Shown here in pieces: positions 49,251-61,851 of a stretch of 64,000 nt of DNA; within the stretch, counting starts at the first letter, position 1; each line of letters starts with the position of its first letter. The DNA comes from Nymphaea colorata. Taxonomy: Eukaryota; Streptophyta; Magnoliopsida; Nymphaeales; Nymphaeaceae. A program made the translations under genes and the position numbers. The stretch covers positions 7,263,503 to 7,327,502 of the forward strand of contig NC_045143.1 of assembly GCF_008831285.2 (NCBI RefSeq), written 5' to 3'. Below the pieces are notes generated by a model. That model searched no databases. It was not told the origin of the DNA and saw only the letters and a list, made by a program, of their open reading frames with translations.

Positions 49251-52200
49251 AACTGTTTTTCTCTCAATCAAGGTAGTAACCTCACTTCTCTCCTTGGCTT
49301 CTACGGTCGATCATTCCACGGCTGAGCCGTCCAGCCAAAGAGGCGCCTGTTCACGATTTGGAGGTGCCTATTCACGATTTGGCAGCTCCAGCCGTCACTC
49401 AACAAACCGCTACCAATTACCGTCTTCATCTGCTTCCGCCGGTCGTCGTCGTGGCACCCTCGGGCGACGTCGTCGGCTGCCACCGCTCACCTGCTTCGGC
49501 GACTCGTCATCTTTGAAAAGCCGTTGCGTCCTACTCAGGCGATACATTTGTAGCAGATGGTTTAGGGTGCATCTGAAGCTCCGGCGGCTCATCTAACCTT
49601 CCTCCCAAACCCTCTAGCCACATTGCACACCAGTGTCGACTTCTTTGGTGCTTTTCAGGCCTCTCTGAGAATCACCGCCTCTTTCAGGCGCCTCTCGCCC
49701 GTTCAGCTTTTTGAGCAGCACCCGACTGGCATCCTCCCGCGCACCCGACCGGCATCCTCCCGCACCCCCCTTGGCACCATGAGCAGCTCCTCTCCCCGAG
49801 CAAGACCGGCGTCCTCCCGCACCCCCTTGCCACCCAGCGCTGCTCCTCTCCCCGCGCAATGCAGCTCCCCTTTCCCTCTCTGTCGCTTGGGGCGCGCTGG
49901 AGCCATGGGGCGTCTCTCCCTACTCCTAGAGCGAGCTGCGTAGTACCTGTTTGTTGAATCGCCTGTGAGAAACAGGCCCTTTTTGGGTGCGTAGCCCGCT
50001 TTACTCTTGCACGTGGGTGGTGTCATGGCAGCCCTTCCTCCTCCCCCGCCTTTGCGACCACCCGGGGGGCTTGGGGTGGGGGAACTAGTCTTTGTGGTAT
50101 CAGGCCGGGTAACCCCCTCCCTCTTAATCGCTTGCTTTGTCGTGCGGCGATCAGTTTTTTTTGCTCGCCTGAGGGGGCACGTCAGGCTAGGGCATTGTCT
50201 TTCAGTTGGCAGTCTACTATCTTCAATTGTGTTTTCGCCGGCTCACTTCAGCTGAGAGACGCTCGCGGACTCCTCCAGGCTTTCCTCCCGCCCACGCGTT
50301 GTTGTTTTCTCCTTTTGCAGATGAGTGATTGTTCCTTGCGGCCGAGGCTCCCCAAGGTGGTCTCCGTTGGTAGGCCAGCCCCCTCACCTTGGTGTGTCCC
50401 CTCTTCTCGACTTGCTTCCGGGCTTCGTCACCTTCTTCGGTCTGTCGCTTCTATCCGCATCAGATGGGGCCAGTGGTGGTGTCAGAGGTGTGCTTCCTTG
50501 AACGGCCGTCGGGCCGTCAGGTGTTCTCGATGCCGTTTTCCTGCTTGTCAGAATGATCGTCGCCTTTTTGCTCCGCGGCATGGTTTTGCAGCGGTCACTT
50601 CTTCCTTCTGGGTCCAGGTTCCTCTGTCAGTTGTTTAGCGGTCACCCTCTTCGGATGAGAGCTATATGTTCTTTGGTTCTATCAGACTTCCTTGGCCTGG
50701 GCCTGCTTGTCCTAGTACGCGGAGTTCGCCTTTTTCGGTACAGGTTCCATAGATCTACAACCTAGGTGATCCGCTGCACCAGTGCTCTTCGGTGGTAGAG
50801 CTACCGCCTTCACAGCTTCCGCCCTTGCTTCCCTCACCAAGGGCGCCAGCCTCTCCTCAGCGTAGGAGTCTAGCCTGCTCTCTGCCACGCTCCCTGAGGT
50901 ACCCTGCTTGCCTTTTCCTTTTCCTGCTTTGCGAGCTGGGGCTTCATGCAAGTCCACCTCGGGATGCCCCGACCCGATGATGTTTGCTGATCAGTCTGAC
51001 CATGGTGACGTCCGGTCGTTCGCACCATCACTTTCGGCTGCCCGCCCGTCGACAGGGGGTCGTCCTTGTGAGGTTGTTGTTGTTGCTCGCTCTTGTTCGA
51101 CTGCGACCTGCGTTGTCTTGGCCTTTGGCGTCTCGGCACCCCCAGTCAGCCTTTCTCCCTCTGTTGCCTGTACGTTGCTCTTTACATTGGTTACTGGCCC
51201 CCTTATGCCCCCCCCTTACACCCAGGACCTCCTCATTTGCCTATCTGCTTTGGGTTTCTTCTGTTTCTTTTGATAGTAGCTTTAGCTTCGACTTGACTTC
51301 CCTGCATATTCTGCTCCCTAGACTCAGTCGCGGCTCTCCTCAAAACCCCGCCTACCTGCCCCTCCCACTTGTTAGCCCTGCCCTCCCCCACAACCCTTGC
51401 GTTGGCTCTTTTTCTCCCACCCTACGGTCTGAGTTTGCGTCCACCTCTGCCCCCTCATCCTCCCCTGTTCAGTTGCCTGGTCCCACAACTAGACCAGTGG
51501 TTTGTCACTCCCAGCCCGATAGGTTGCCATCTGTTGCCCCCTTGTTGGATGCTGAGTTAGGCATCTCCCTCCCGGATGCGCTTGACGCTCTTAAGGTCTC
51601 TCTTTCGCCGGAACAACGTGATTTGTTGTGTTCCTCTTTTGTTGCCGCTGTGGCACCGGTCTCTCGCTCCAGCCTGGCCAGGTTGCGGTGGGAATTGCGT
51701 AGGATTGGGGCTTCCGCAGCCTCCATCCTCCTTCCTGGTGCCGCCAGGGTGGCCAGGCGTGCGTCGCTTCACGTGGTTTCTCCATGAGGGTTGCATGTTG
51801 GAATGTGCGGGCCTCAATGCCCATTATCGGCGTAGATATCTCTCTTATTGGATCCGACAGCACGGACCTTCGGTGCTACTCGTGGTTGAGACCAAGTTGC
51901 CTGTCATCTCTCACGCTTGTGTTCGTACTTTATTGCGTCAACCGTCCTTTGGGTTCCTTTCAGCTTGTGGAGCTGCTAGCGGCATCCTGCTAGCTTGGTC
52001 TCCACCCCTTACAGGGGATGTTGTGCATGTCGATAGGTTCTCTATCTCTGCTTCTCTCAGCGGACTCTAGCCAAATGGTCCGGTCTTGGTTACTGCGGTC
52101 TATGGCCCTTGCGTTGGGGCTTTGCATGGACAGCTGTGGGTTGAGCTGCATCAGTTCGCCAGCTTGCAGCTTCACCTTGGTTGTTGGCAGGATACTTCAA

Positions 52201-55200
52201 CTGTTTGCTTAGCCCTGCTGACTCATCCTCCCCTGTCACTTCTGGCCCGTATATGTCTGCATTTCGATCGTTCTTTGATGAGTTCGGTCTTTTTGATGTG
52301 CCATCGACTAATGGTACGTTTACTTGGTCCAATAATAGGAACCCTCCGATCCTCCGAAGGTTGGACCGTATCTTCCTCTCGCCTGAGTTGTTCTCTGCTT
52401 TTCCTTCGTCCTCCTTGGTTCTTGGTTCGAGGCACTTGTCTGATCACGCTCCGCTGCTCCTTCCCCTTCTTCGTGGTAGGGCTGGTATTGAGCACGCCAT
52501 GTTCCGTTTTGAGCTTTGGTGGCTTCGAGATGAATCATTTGTGGCTACCGTCCCTAATTGGTGGGCTGCTTCCAGGCTCTCGCGGAAGTTGCACTTCATC
52601 AGGAGGGAGGCCATCGCCTGGAAGCGCATTTTCTGGAGCGGCAAATTTTCGGAGGTGGCTGATTGGGATGAGGAGATCCTGTCCCTTCAGGCCTTTGACA
52701 ATATTTCTGCGGATCAGTCTTCTCGTCTCCTTTGTCTGCAGTGTCTTGCCCTGGAGTGGCGGATTAGGGAGTCTATCCACTGGCAACAGCGCTGTAGGCT
52801 GGGTTGGCTTGCGCATGGAGACCAGAACTCTAGATTCTTCCACTTGGCCGCCTCTCAAAGGTGCCGTCAGACGTTGCTCCAGTCCATGAATATTGGGGGC
52901 AGAGTTTTTCTTGGCGATGACATCCTCCCGGCTCTAAGCACTCATTTTCGGGATTTTTACTCCAAACCTCTTCGCTTCTGTGCCACGCTGTCGGATTTTC
53001 ACCTCTCCCCTCTCTGTCTCTTGTGCGATTTCTCTTGAGCGGCCCTTCCTGCATTAAGAGATCAATAACGCAGTCTGGGTCCTTGGCTCTGGTAGGGCGC
53101 CCGACATTGATGGTTTCCCTATCGAATTTTTTTGTATGTTTTGGGAGGTTTGTAGCGCGGATGTGTTTGTGTTTTGTGATGAGTTCGCCTCCAATTCCGT
53201 TTTCTTGAAGGAATTCAATCAAACTACCTGCGTCTTGGTGCCTAAGCGCTCTAACCCTATGGACGTCATTCACTTTTGCCCGATCTCCATCATAGGCACA
53301 CCTTACAAGTTTATTGCTAAGTTGCTTTCTTTGCGGCTTGCGCCTGTCATGCTTTCTATCATTAACCCCTTTCAGGTTGCTTTCGTCAAGGGTCGGCGTC
53401 TACATGACGCGGTTGTCCTAACAAATGAGGTTGTTCACTCCCTTTACTGTTGACGGCTTCCTTCATTCATCCTGTAAGTTGGACATCTCTAACGCCTTTG
53501 ACTCGGTTAGTTGGGAGTTCCTTTCTGACCTCCTCACCCGTCTTGCTTTTGGTCCATCGTTTAGACAGTGGATCATGTCGCTTGTCACTGGGGCCCAGCT
53601 TGCGGTCTCCTTCAATGGGAAGTGTGGCGATTTCTTCTGTCTCGAGCGTGGCCTCCGTCAAGGTTGCCCGTTATCGCCCTTGCTTTTCAACTTGGTTGCT
53701 GAGAGCTTTTCTGCGTTTTTCCATCACGCAACGGTCGTTGGCTTCCTCACACCTCATTCGCTCTCCCACTTATAAACTTTCTCCACCCTTCAGTATGCTG
53801 ACAATTTTCTCCTGTTCGGCAGTGCTTTCCGCCAACAGATTGTGAGAACGTGGCTCATCCTTCGGGTTTTTGAGCTCATCTCGGGTCTTTCTATCAATTC
53901 CGCCAAATGTCACCTTTCCCTCATTCACGCGGATCCGGCCAGGGTACTTTTCGCGGAAGCTTACTTTGGGTGTAAGGCTACTAGCCTGCCCATGGACTAC
54001 TTGGGGCTTCAGATTACGTTGTCGCCTCCTGCACCCTCCTTTTGGAATGGAGTGGAGCAGAAGCTTACTGATCGCCTTCAGTGTTGACAGGGAAAGCTGC
54101 TTTCTCTCTTAGGTCGTATTACTCTAGCTAAGCTTTGCCTTGCATCGGTCCCTCTTCATGCTTTGGCTGTGTTTCGGTCTCCGGTGGCTGTTTTGGTAAG
54201 TTTGATAAGCTTATTCGTAAGTTTATTTGGAATGGTGATCGACCTTCAGATCGCCTTACGCATTGGGATGTGGTTGCCTTTCCGCGTCTTCTTGGGGATG
54301 CTGGGGTTACCAACCTTAGTCGGGCTTGCGAGTCTTCTCTGTATTCTTGGTGGTGGCAGTTAGCAACTGAACATTCTCCTATCACCCAATTCATTAGTTC
54401 CAAATTCGACCTGTCTTCCCCTAGCGTCTGGAATAGTTCTATCTCTCACACCTCCTCCTCTCACTTTTGGTGCGACATGCTTTCTGTCCTTCCTCTTTTC
54501 CTCCGCCTTGCTGACCTCTCATCGTCCACGTCCCCATCCTGGCCTCTTTCACCTACCCGTGAATTCACATTTTCTTCTTGCTACCTGGCCTCCTTTGGTC
54601 CTTCTGTCACGTCTTTCCCACCCCGGTCCCTTTGGTCTCCTGGCTCATCTCCCCGTGCCATTGCTTTTGTCTAGCTTCTTCTTACTGGCCATATCAACAC
54701 TTTTGACCACCTGCAACGCCTTGGCATCAGTTTGGCTAACCAGTATCCCCTTTGTCTTATCGCGACTGAGTCTCAGGTCCACCTTTTTATTTTTTGCCTT
54801 TTTTTTTCTAGTGTCTTTGTTTTAGTCTGGCCTTCCCTTGTTAGTAGTCTTCCAAACCCACCATCCATTTGTCTTCTTTTCCTCTTTTGTCATTCCCTCT
54901 ACCTGATTGCTTCCTAGGGTCATATTTGGAGGCCGTGACTTATTTCAGCTTGATGGCGCATTTGGAAGAAGCGCAACAACAGAGTTTTTAGGGACACCTT
55001 TTCTTCGCCAGATTCTGTGGCTCGTCTTGTACAAGGGGATGTCCAGTTTGCCATTCGGCTGAAGCGCCGCTGTCCGTCTGCGGTTGGGTGACTGTGCCGC
55101 TCCGTCTTTCTTCTCTCTCTTATTTTTTTGTGCATTGTAATGTATATTTCTTCTTCTTGCTTTTTGGGGTTTGTTTTTTGCAGATTATTTTTGTATTTAG

Positions 55201-55234
55201 GCCTCCTCAAATTTTGTTATATATTTTCATTTTA

Positions 55235-55268
<34 letters not shown>
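49251..55268 (+). mobile_element. L1-type LINE (non-LTR retrotransposon), near full length, decayed
   Basis: After a GC-rich leader, an ORF1-like region runs to a stop at 51787 that overlaps the ORF2 start (ATGA at 51784). ORF2 begins MRVACWNVR, the start of an apurinic-type endonuclease. Further endonuclease words are VYGP (near 52100), FTWSNNR, RLDRIFLS and SDHAPL (His near 52445). Reverse transcriptase words follow: CPISIIGTPYKFIAKLLS (53280), KLDISNAFDSVSW (53476), RGLRQGCPLSPLLF (53650) and YADN (53793), where the catalytic YADD has lost its second Asp. At least five frame changes or stops break ORF2, so it cannot move by itself. The 3' end is a CT repeat (55243-55268), not poly(A). The left boundary is inferred from the preceding LINE tail. 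Confidence 0.88.
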
Positions 55269-55270
<2 letters not shown>

Positions 55271-56284
55271 AATTCCGTAAGGGCCCGTTTGACGGGCAGG
55301 AAATATCCTGTAGCACAAGAAAAAAATTTCAAATTTTAGAAAATTTCCGGTTTCATCAAACGGAGAAATTTTTTTGGAGCCGTTGAACTCGTTTCCGGAA
55401 AAATATTTCCGGAAACATGTTTCCACCGCGAGGGGTGGAAACATATTTCCGGGTTTATTTTTCTGCCCGTTAGGGCTCGCGCATCTTCCTCCTACCGCTG
55501 CCTCCTCACCTTTCTCCTGCCGCAGGCCCGCAGAGTCGCCTTCCTCCTGCCTCCCTTCGTCGTCTCTCTCGCCCTCTCACGCTCCTCCTTCCTTCGTGGT
55601 GGGCTTTTGTTGTTCGATTATGAAGAAGAAAGCAGCCAATGTCGATGGCGACGATGGCAAGTAGACCGATGAAAAGATCTTTCGGCGACTGTCAACATCT
55701 TTCACTCTCAACTCTCTCTCTCTCTCTTTGTAACCATCGGCCATGGCAACCGAGGCTTCTGAATTTTTCTCAAACCCTAAGCCATGGAGGCCGAGAGTTT
55801 TGTTTTTAAGCAAAACCCATGGCCCCCTTCTCTCCTTCCTCTCTCTTTCTAACCTTCATTTCTTCCACAACCCTCTATCCAAACAAGAAAACAACCCTTT
55901 CAAATTATGGATATGTTGGTTTTGGGCGCGTTTTCATTTGACCTCTTTTCCTTCTCTGCGTTGTTAATTTCTCAGGAATGCAGAGTGGGACACTCTTGAT
56001 GATTTTGCTTGATAACATTTTTCATTACATGCTCTCTTATACCATATTTGCTCATGGAACTCAGGACGTTCTAATCTCTCCCATTAACAAATTCTCTCTC
56101 ATTTTGTTCTGTTTTTTCTCCCTCTCTCTGTGGTTGTGTGGTTTGGCAACAGAGGGTCCCCTGTCACGATGGCAGGAGTAGTCTTGCCAGGGCTTCCCCC
56201 GAGAATCTAAGTCCGACATCCAGCCATGGAGGTCCCTGTTCTTCGCTTGGGAGATGCCTCTGTCATCTTCTTAACACTTTCTCT

Positions 56285-56796
56285 GTGGTGTGGATGGATG
56301 TTTTTGTCATCCAGTATGAAAGGAGAGAGGGCACTCAGGCGTGCCTGCAGTGCAGGACTAGATACAAACGTCATAAGGGTAAGTTTCCATTAGTTCGCCT
56401 TTTCTTCAGCTTATATGTCCAGCTGATATGCTGCCTTCTTGAAATAAGTTCCACTGATTTATATGTTATTCTGATCCTCAAAGAAAATGCGTAAGTCCAG
56501 TAAGCAAAGTTAATGACAAAATTCAGTTCCCTTTGGAGTAGCCGTGTAGGATGATACAAGGCCCTGTGTGTTTCAGTTTGCCTGAGAAAAGTAAGAATAG
56601 TAGCCAATTGCGGAAGATTGTTTAGAAAGTTTACTTGCATAACCAGAAGAAATAGCTTTCTGTCCTTGTAACAATTCTGGATTATTTAAGGGGATGAGGA
56701 GGAAGATGATGTTGATGATTTGGAGAATGAGGAGGAAGATGATGTTGAAGGGGATGAGGAGGAAGATGATGTTGATGATTTGGAGAATGAATTTGG
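56285..56796 (+). pseudogene. Cellulose synthase (CesA) zinc-finger region fragment
   Basis: 56315-56380 reads YERREGTQACLQCRTRYKRH then KG, matching the end of the CesA N-terminal RING finger (family: YERREG..CPQCKTRYKR.KG). A GT donor follows at 56381 in the position of a known CesA intron. After an AG at 56690 the frame resumes with GDEEEDDVDDLENE and later VEGDEEEDDVDDLENEF, the acidic run that follows the finger in CesA proteins. The word VWMDVFV just upstream resembles the V-x-G-D-x-FV of the finger, with the first cysteine half missing. The acidic part is duplicated. The intron is kept, so the copy came from DNA, not mRNA. It encodes no catalytic domain. Confidence 0.75.
56691..56796 (+). 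repeat. 60-bp in-frame tandem repeat in the cellulose synthase fragment
   Basis: GGGATGAGGAGGAAGATGAT starts at 56691 and again at 56751. The unit is 20 codons of Glu, Asp, Val and Leu, so the frame is kept. The second copy is incomplete. Confidence 0.9.
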
Positions 56797-56995
56797 TTTT
56801 ACAAATCTGAAATTCTGGAAATATATTTCTGTACCATCAAACTCAGAAATATAGAATTGGAAATATATTTATGAGTCATCACACACACACCCAAATTGGA
56901 ATTGGAAATATTTTTCCTATTTCATTTTTCCATTTCCTACATTTCTAGAAATATATTTCCAGAAATATATTTTCAGGCCATCAAACGGCCCCTAA

Positions 56996-58320
56996 AAGAA
57001 GGTCTGTCCTACCATTCAAATCTGGTTCACCAGGGTTGTCCTACCATTCAACTTTCTTTTTTCTTATTCCATTCCACAATAACGAGGTTTGTCTCACCTT
57101 TCAAATTGTTCTTCGATGTAGGTGAACTGGGAAATTTAAATACAAGACAAATATCAGCATGAACCTGGAGATATATTTTCTTTTATACACGCTGCGTTTT
57201 TACACTAAAGTCGTGTTTTAAAGAGTGTGAAGTAACACCTTCGAGTAGAACATTCAATAGACTCCTGTAGGAACATCGCTTAGATGGGTAGACTGGAAGT
57301 TGGTGGATTCCACCAGCAATAGATGGGCCACTGTAGAGGGTTTTGTACCTATTCGGACATTTGTTGTTCAGATTCATTATGATCATTTGCCTGGTCAATT
57401 GGGAATTCAACCTAACGTTCTTGTTCTCCTAGTTGTTAATAGTTAGCTAACCATCCAGTCCATAGGCACCATGACAGGTGCACATATTACTCATGGATTT
57501 GCCACTGAGTGCAGACTGCCCAACTCATTGGTCACCTCCACCCCAACCCATCAAACTCATAAAATGAAATCAACAAGATTATTATTATTTTTTAAAACTT
57601 TCTCTTTAGTTGATTACCTTTGATCGTAGCCTCAAAACAGTAATGTAGGTTCTGTAATTTGAAAATCAAGACCTTTGCTATCTAATTTCTACCACAAATT
57701 AAGTTTGGAAGGAGTTCATAAACAATAGTGGCAATCAGGATGTATCATTATCAGCACCACAACTACCCACGAAACCAAGTTCAACCTGGTGAGGTTAGAA
57801 GGTAATCAAGATACACTACAGATATCGTTGGAAAGTGTTTTTACTTTTACACTGTCATTGTGCAGCTCCTTCAGCCATATACATTTCTAGCTCGCCAAAA
57901 TGAGAACTGCATCACTTGTTTAAAAATGACGCTCAATTTTTAAGCGAACAACGAATACCCACCCGACCTACGGATCACAAACTCCAGAGAACACAAACGA
58001 CCATTCAAGTTTTCCTTTAAATTCTCAAACAACCGCCCATTAAAGAAGAACCTTAACATGGGCATGTGAATGACAAACTTGTCCTGAAAAATTCTCTCGA
58101 GAAAAAAGCAGCATCGTTCGAACAGGGGCGATGGCGTCGACCTTTGCTCGACGGCAAAGGTCGAGGGCTGTTGCTTACCTTTGCCAACCCTTGATGATGA
58201 GAATGTCGCACATTGCCCTCAACCCCGATCACTGCTCATCGGCAGCAATGAATCGAGTGCTTAACCCTTAGTAGACAACAAGAGTTGAGGGCAGTGGCGA
58301 GCAAGAAAACCTAAAAGAAA
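56996..58320. other. Intergenic DNA, no gene recognised
   Basis: The open frames are short and not family-like. The part near 58100-58300 is GC-richer and lies just downstream, on the minus strand, of the armadillo-type fragment; it may be part of the same broken gene. Confidence 0.4.
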
Positions 58321-58668
58321 TTAGAGTTTCCAAGGGCTCCAAACCAACCAAATTGAAAACAGCACTGCCGCTTCTTGGGGAAAATGGTCGTCCACATGCA
58401 CTAGAAGATGCTGCAAACAGAAGCCACCTGCGCCAAGGCTCTCATTACTGCAAGTCATGTTCTTCAAACATTCTGCTGCGTACTCATTAGTACCCAACAG
58501 AATTCCAGCACCCAAGAAATTGACCATGACCGTGATGACTCTTTCTTCAGCAGAATGGAGAGGTTCTCAGAGTTCTGCTATAGCTGACTGAGAAACTGAT
58601 GCCTCAATTTGAAATATCCCAATCAGTGGGAAATTGCCACCAGGTCCAACGATGTAACGAGCAGCCAT
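58321..58668 (-). pseudogene. Armadillo-repeat protein gene fragment
   Basis: On the minus strand, 58527-58321 reads through EYAAECLKNMTCSNESL and later HFPQEAAV, close to the armadillo-repeat pattern 'EYAAECLxNLTxSNExL ... PLPQESAV' of plant ARM-repeat proteins. Upstream in the same frame, from an ATG at 58668, come 33 codons (MAARYIVGPGGNF...) and then a TGA stop near 58567. Only about one to two of the many repeats expected are present, and the frame ends at 58321. It is a host gene piece, probably a pseudogene, or less likely one exon of a real gene. Confidence 0.5.
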
Positions 58669-58699
58669 AGATAATCTTTAGTTTAAAGAGATACTACAG

Positions 58700-60740
58700 C
58701 TTTCCAGTTAGCCACTAGGCTTCTTTATTCTACCAACCTCTGTCTAACGACAGGAGGAAGCACCGCCAAACAGTGCAGAAGCTAGTAAGTAGGGGATGGT
58801 GGCCAGTTTTTGTTTAGACAATTTTCTGTGCTATAAAAGAAAGCCACTGACACTAAAGATGAAGTACCGTAGGGCGGTACCATAAGACTGAGAAGTAGAG
58901 ATTTGGTGAATGTTTCGGCCGTCAGTTGGGTGGTGGATCTTGGCACCTACAAATGCCTGATTACATCAAGGGGCAAACCACAAGAGCAGCTTTCTCCTTA
59001 ATGTCGCCAAAACTTGCGCTTAGCAACTAAACCAGACCATAAACTGCTTCTTTCCAGAACACAAAGTACACTCTTCTCGGATTTCCACCAGGTTATCAAG
59101 AGCTTGTTGCTTAGCCTCCCACCGTTGTCTGCAAGCACATAACAATGAACCTATTGCCTTTTCTGTTACTCCACTTAAGTGATTCGGGGGTATCTGGGTT
59201 CTCTTTGGTTTTCTTTTAGTTAAATACACATGGGCACCCTCATTTTCTTTTGAGGAGGTCCCATTTGGTTGCTGCTATGTTCTCTCACAACTTGATGAGA
59301 AGTGACTAGTTGAGCTACATATAAGACAATATTTCAATCTAGTTTCATAATATTTTGGCTGATGAATTTACCTTCTAGAACCTCCAATTCGACTTCTGGA
59401 ATCGGGATAAATACCCTAGAGGAACCTCAACTAGCAACCAAGCGAAACCAAATTTATCTACCAATTTTGTGAATGAATCAGTGCCCACATACCTAGCTCT
59501 ATTGAGGCACATCTTTGAAGAGTCTGATGTTCCACATCTCCAGAGGGAGGACAAGGAGTTGAATCCACATCCGCACTCTAGTGGTTGCCTCCACAAGTGA
59601 GTGGCTTAGTTTCTAGCGGTTCGTCAAAAGCAACCTGCCTGCAACCGACCATCGTCCTCGATTGAGGATCATCTGCAACTTTTCTTCCGATGAGACTCCT
59701 TTCAGGAAGTTCCGTCGGCCGACAAGGGTAAACTTTACTGAAGGAATTTCTTGCCATAGGTCCCTTAAAGATATGAAGATGAACGTGTAGTCGAGTCTGC
59801 CTCGACCAATCCCTCCTGCTATGGCCTCGATCGCTGAATATTGGTTTACACATCTGCTGGTATGAACCCAATTTGAAATATCCCAAGCGTTTCCTCCCCT
59901 TCACCTCTTTTTATCCCATAGGGGGATGCTGCACTCATCAACCTCTATCGTTCGGACGATTTGACACCCAGAAAGCGCTGTTTGGTTGATTTGGGCTAGG
60001 ATCTCCCCACCCTGATCCTTCATTCGTGCTCACCATCTTGAAGGGCCAGCCTTCAGGTCCTCCATCTTTACGCATCGCATTCTTCTCACCTCCCATTCGG
60101 CCCCTTAACATCTAAACAATCAATTTTGTGCTCTTTTGACTTGCTACCTCTCTGCGTATGCTCCACCTTCAGCGAGGGCTTCCGCTCGCCACTCCTCCAT
60201 TTGCTGTCACTCCTTCACAAAGAGGGGGACGCCTCACTGTATTCAGAGACCAAATCCTCCATAACCATTTGAGAGTTCTACTTGTCCCCCTACCGTAATT
60301 GATGGATGGGAGGCAGATCGCAGCCGCAAAACACAAACCCTAGCTCCAGTGCAGTCGAATGCTCTTCAAATGCAAATTCATAGGCCACATTTTCAAGTTG
60401 TGATAAGAATAAAAGTTGCGACTCGAATCACCAAGAATGGTCTGATGGGTTTCCAGACTGAAGCAAATTTGGGTACTAATCTCAATAGATAATTATACCA
60501 AGATAACTTCAAATTCCGAATGAGCTAAGTGTAGGACTCTCGTTTCTTCTAAATAGAGAACGACAAATTAAATTAACACAAAAAAAATGCAGAACGAAAT
60601 ATGGTGTAATCCATGGAGATATAAAAATGAGGTGTGTCAATCCTGTGTAGAAGTTGAGACCCTTGGCCTCATGTCCATCATGATGATGATCATCCCGATC
60701 GATCATGCGGAAGCTTATTACAATTGGATTGATGTGCCAA
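58700..60740. other. Intergenic DNA, nothing recognised
   Basis: The minus-strand frames at 59375-59596 and 59578-59904 overlap slightly and are moderately GC-rich but match no domain I know. They might be remains of a gene or retroelement. The end of this stretch is the 3' flank of the lipase whose stop is at 60753. Confidence 0.35.
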
Positions 60741-60752
60741 ATACAATAGAGT

Positions 60753-61809
60753 CTACTGGTCGCCCTTCCCACTACCGGTGGACTTGCTCCATGGCCTTAT
60801 GAACAAACTGGAATCAGCAGCGGCTGCAGTGGAGTTGATGGCGGCCAATTCTTTGATACTGAAAGGGTAGGATATAGATGTGTTCTTGGAGTCGTAGATC
60901 TTGCTCGCCAATATGGAGTTGGTCTTATCGGTGGGGTGGCCTCCATCCCAGAACAGGAACTTACTCCGATCTACACATGTCGGCCCGTTCTTCACGCACG
61001 AGCTCCCGTCGGTGATCATCTCGCAGCAAGCGTCCTCGACGTTGTCGTAGCCTGTTGTTTCCACAGTCAAAGTGAGCTGCCTTTCACCGGCAAATGTTTC
61101 GTTTTCAATACCAAAAACAAACTCACAGGAAGCGAAATATAATTTAGCCAACAATTTGAGACGTCTATTTGTGAAATCTATGAAAGAAATTTTGTCACGC
61201 AACCGTGGAATCTCAACATAAAACATGCAAAATATAGTTTTGCCAATTATTAATAATTTTTTCCCTTAGTGTTAAATTTCTGATTTACTGGATCAGAACA
61301 ATTTAGGCCACCACCACATGCAGGGTCTTTAATATTCTGAAAATTATAGCCTCATGAGGGAGGTCTGAGTGTATTGACTGTTTTCATAGGAAAAGTATGT
61401 CGCATTTATAATCTAGTAGGAGGCAAGTTGCACAGCGAAGTCTGTTCATAATTTAAGAAATCGATGAAAGGAGCTGGAAATTTCTAATCAAACACTGGCA
61501 CTTTCTGTATGTCTAAAAAGTACCACAAAAGAAATTACTTACTGTTAAAAGGCACAGACAGAGTTGGGTAAAATAAAAAAATGTGACAAAATAATGAAAA
61601 TGAGAATAACCTAGGGTGCGTTTGGATGACACTCAAAACCTGGATTTTAAAGTGAGTATCTAAAACCTGGTTTGCCTGTTGGAGGACAAGGCAAAAACCA
61701 GATTTTCACTTTTAAATGACCAAAAATGAGTTCTTGAGGACATTTGTAAAAGAAAAAGTTCAGATAAGTATTGAATAGAGTTATTTTATAGATATAACAT
61801 TAAGAGCAT

Positions 61810-61851
<42 letters not shown>

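Larger units (their letters stand above)
55281..56992. mobile_element. PIF/Harbinger-like TIR element carrying a captured cellulose synthase piece
   Basis: The left end GGGCCCGTTTGACGGGCAGG and the inverse of the right end GGGGCCGTTTGATGGCCTGA are imperfect TIRs. TAA flanks both sides (55278-55280 and 56993-56995), the target duplication preferred by Tourist/PIF-Harbinger elements. Both subterminal zones carry GAAATAT/ATTTCC words. The 1.3-kb interior is unlike a transposase and includes cellulose synthase-derived exons with their intron. The first 200 bp ends in a CTGCCCGTTAGGG word, so the left part may itself be a complete MITE, with the capture lying between two MITE ends. Confidence 0.6.
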
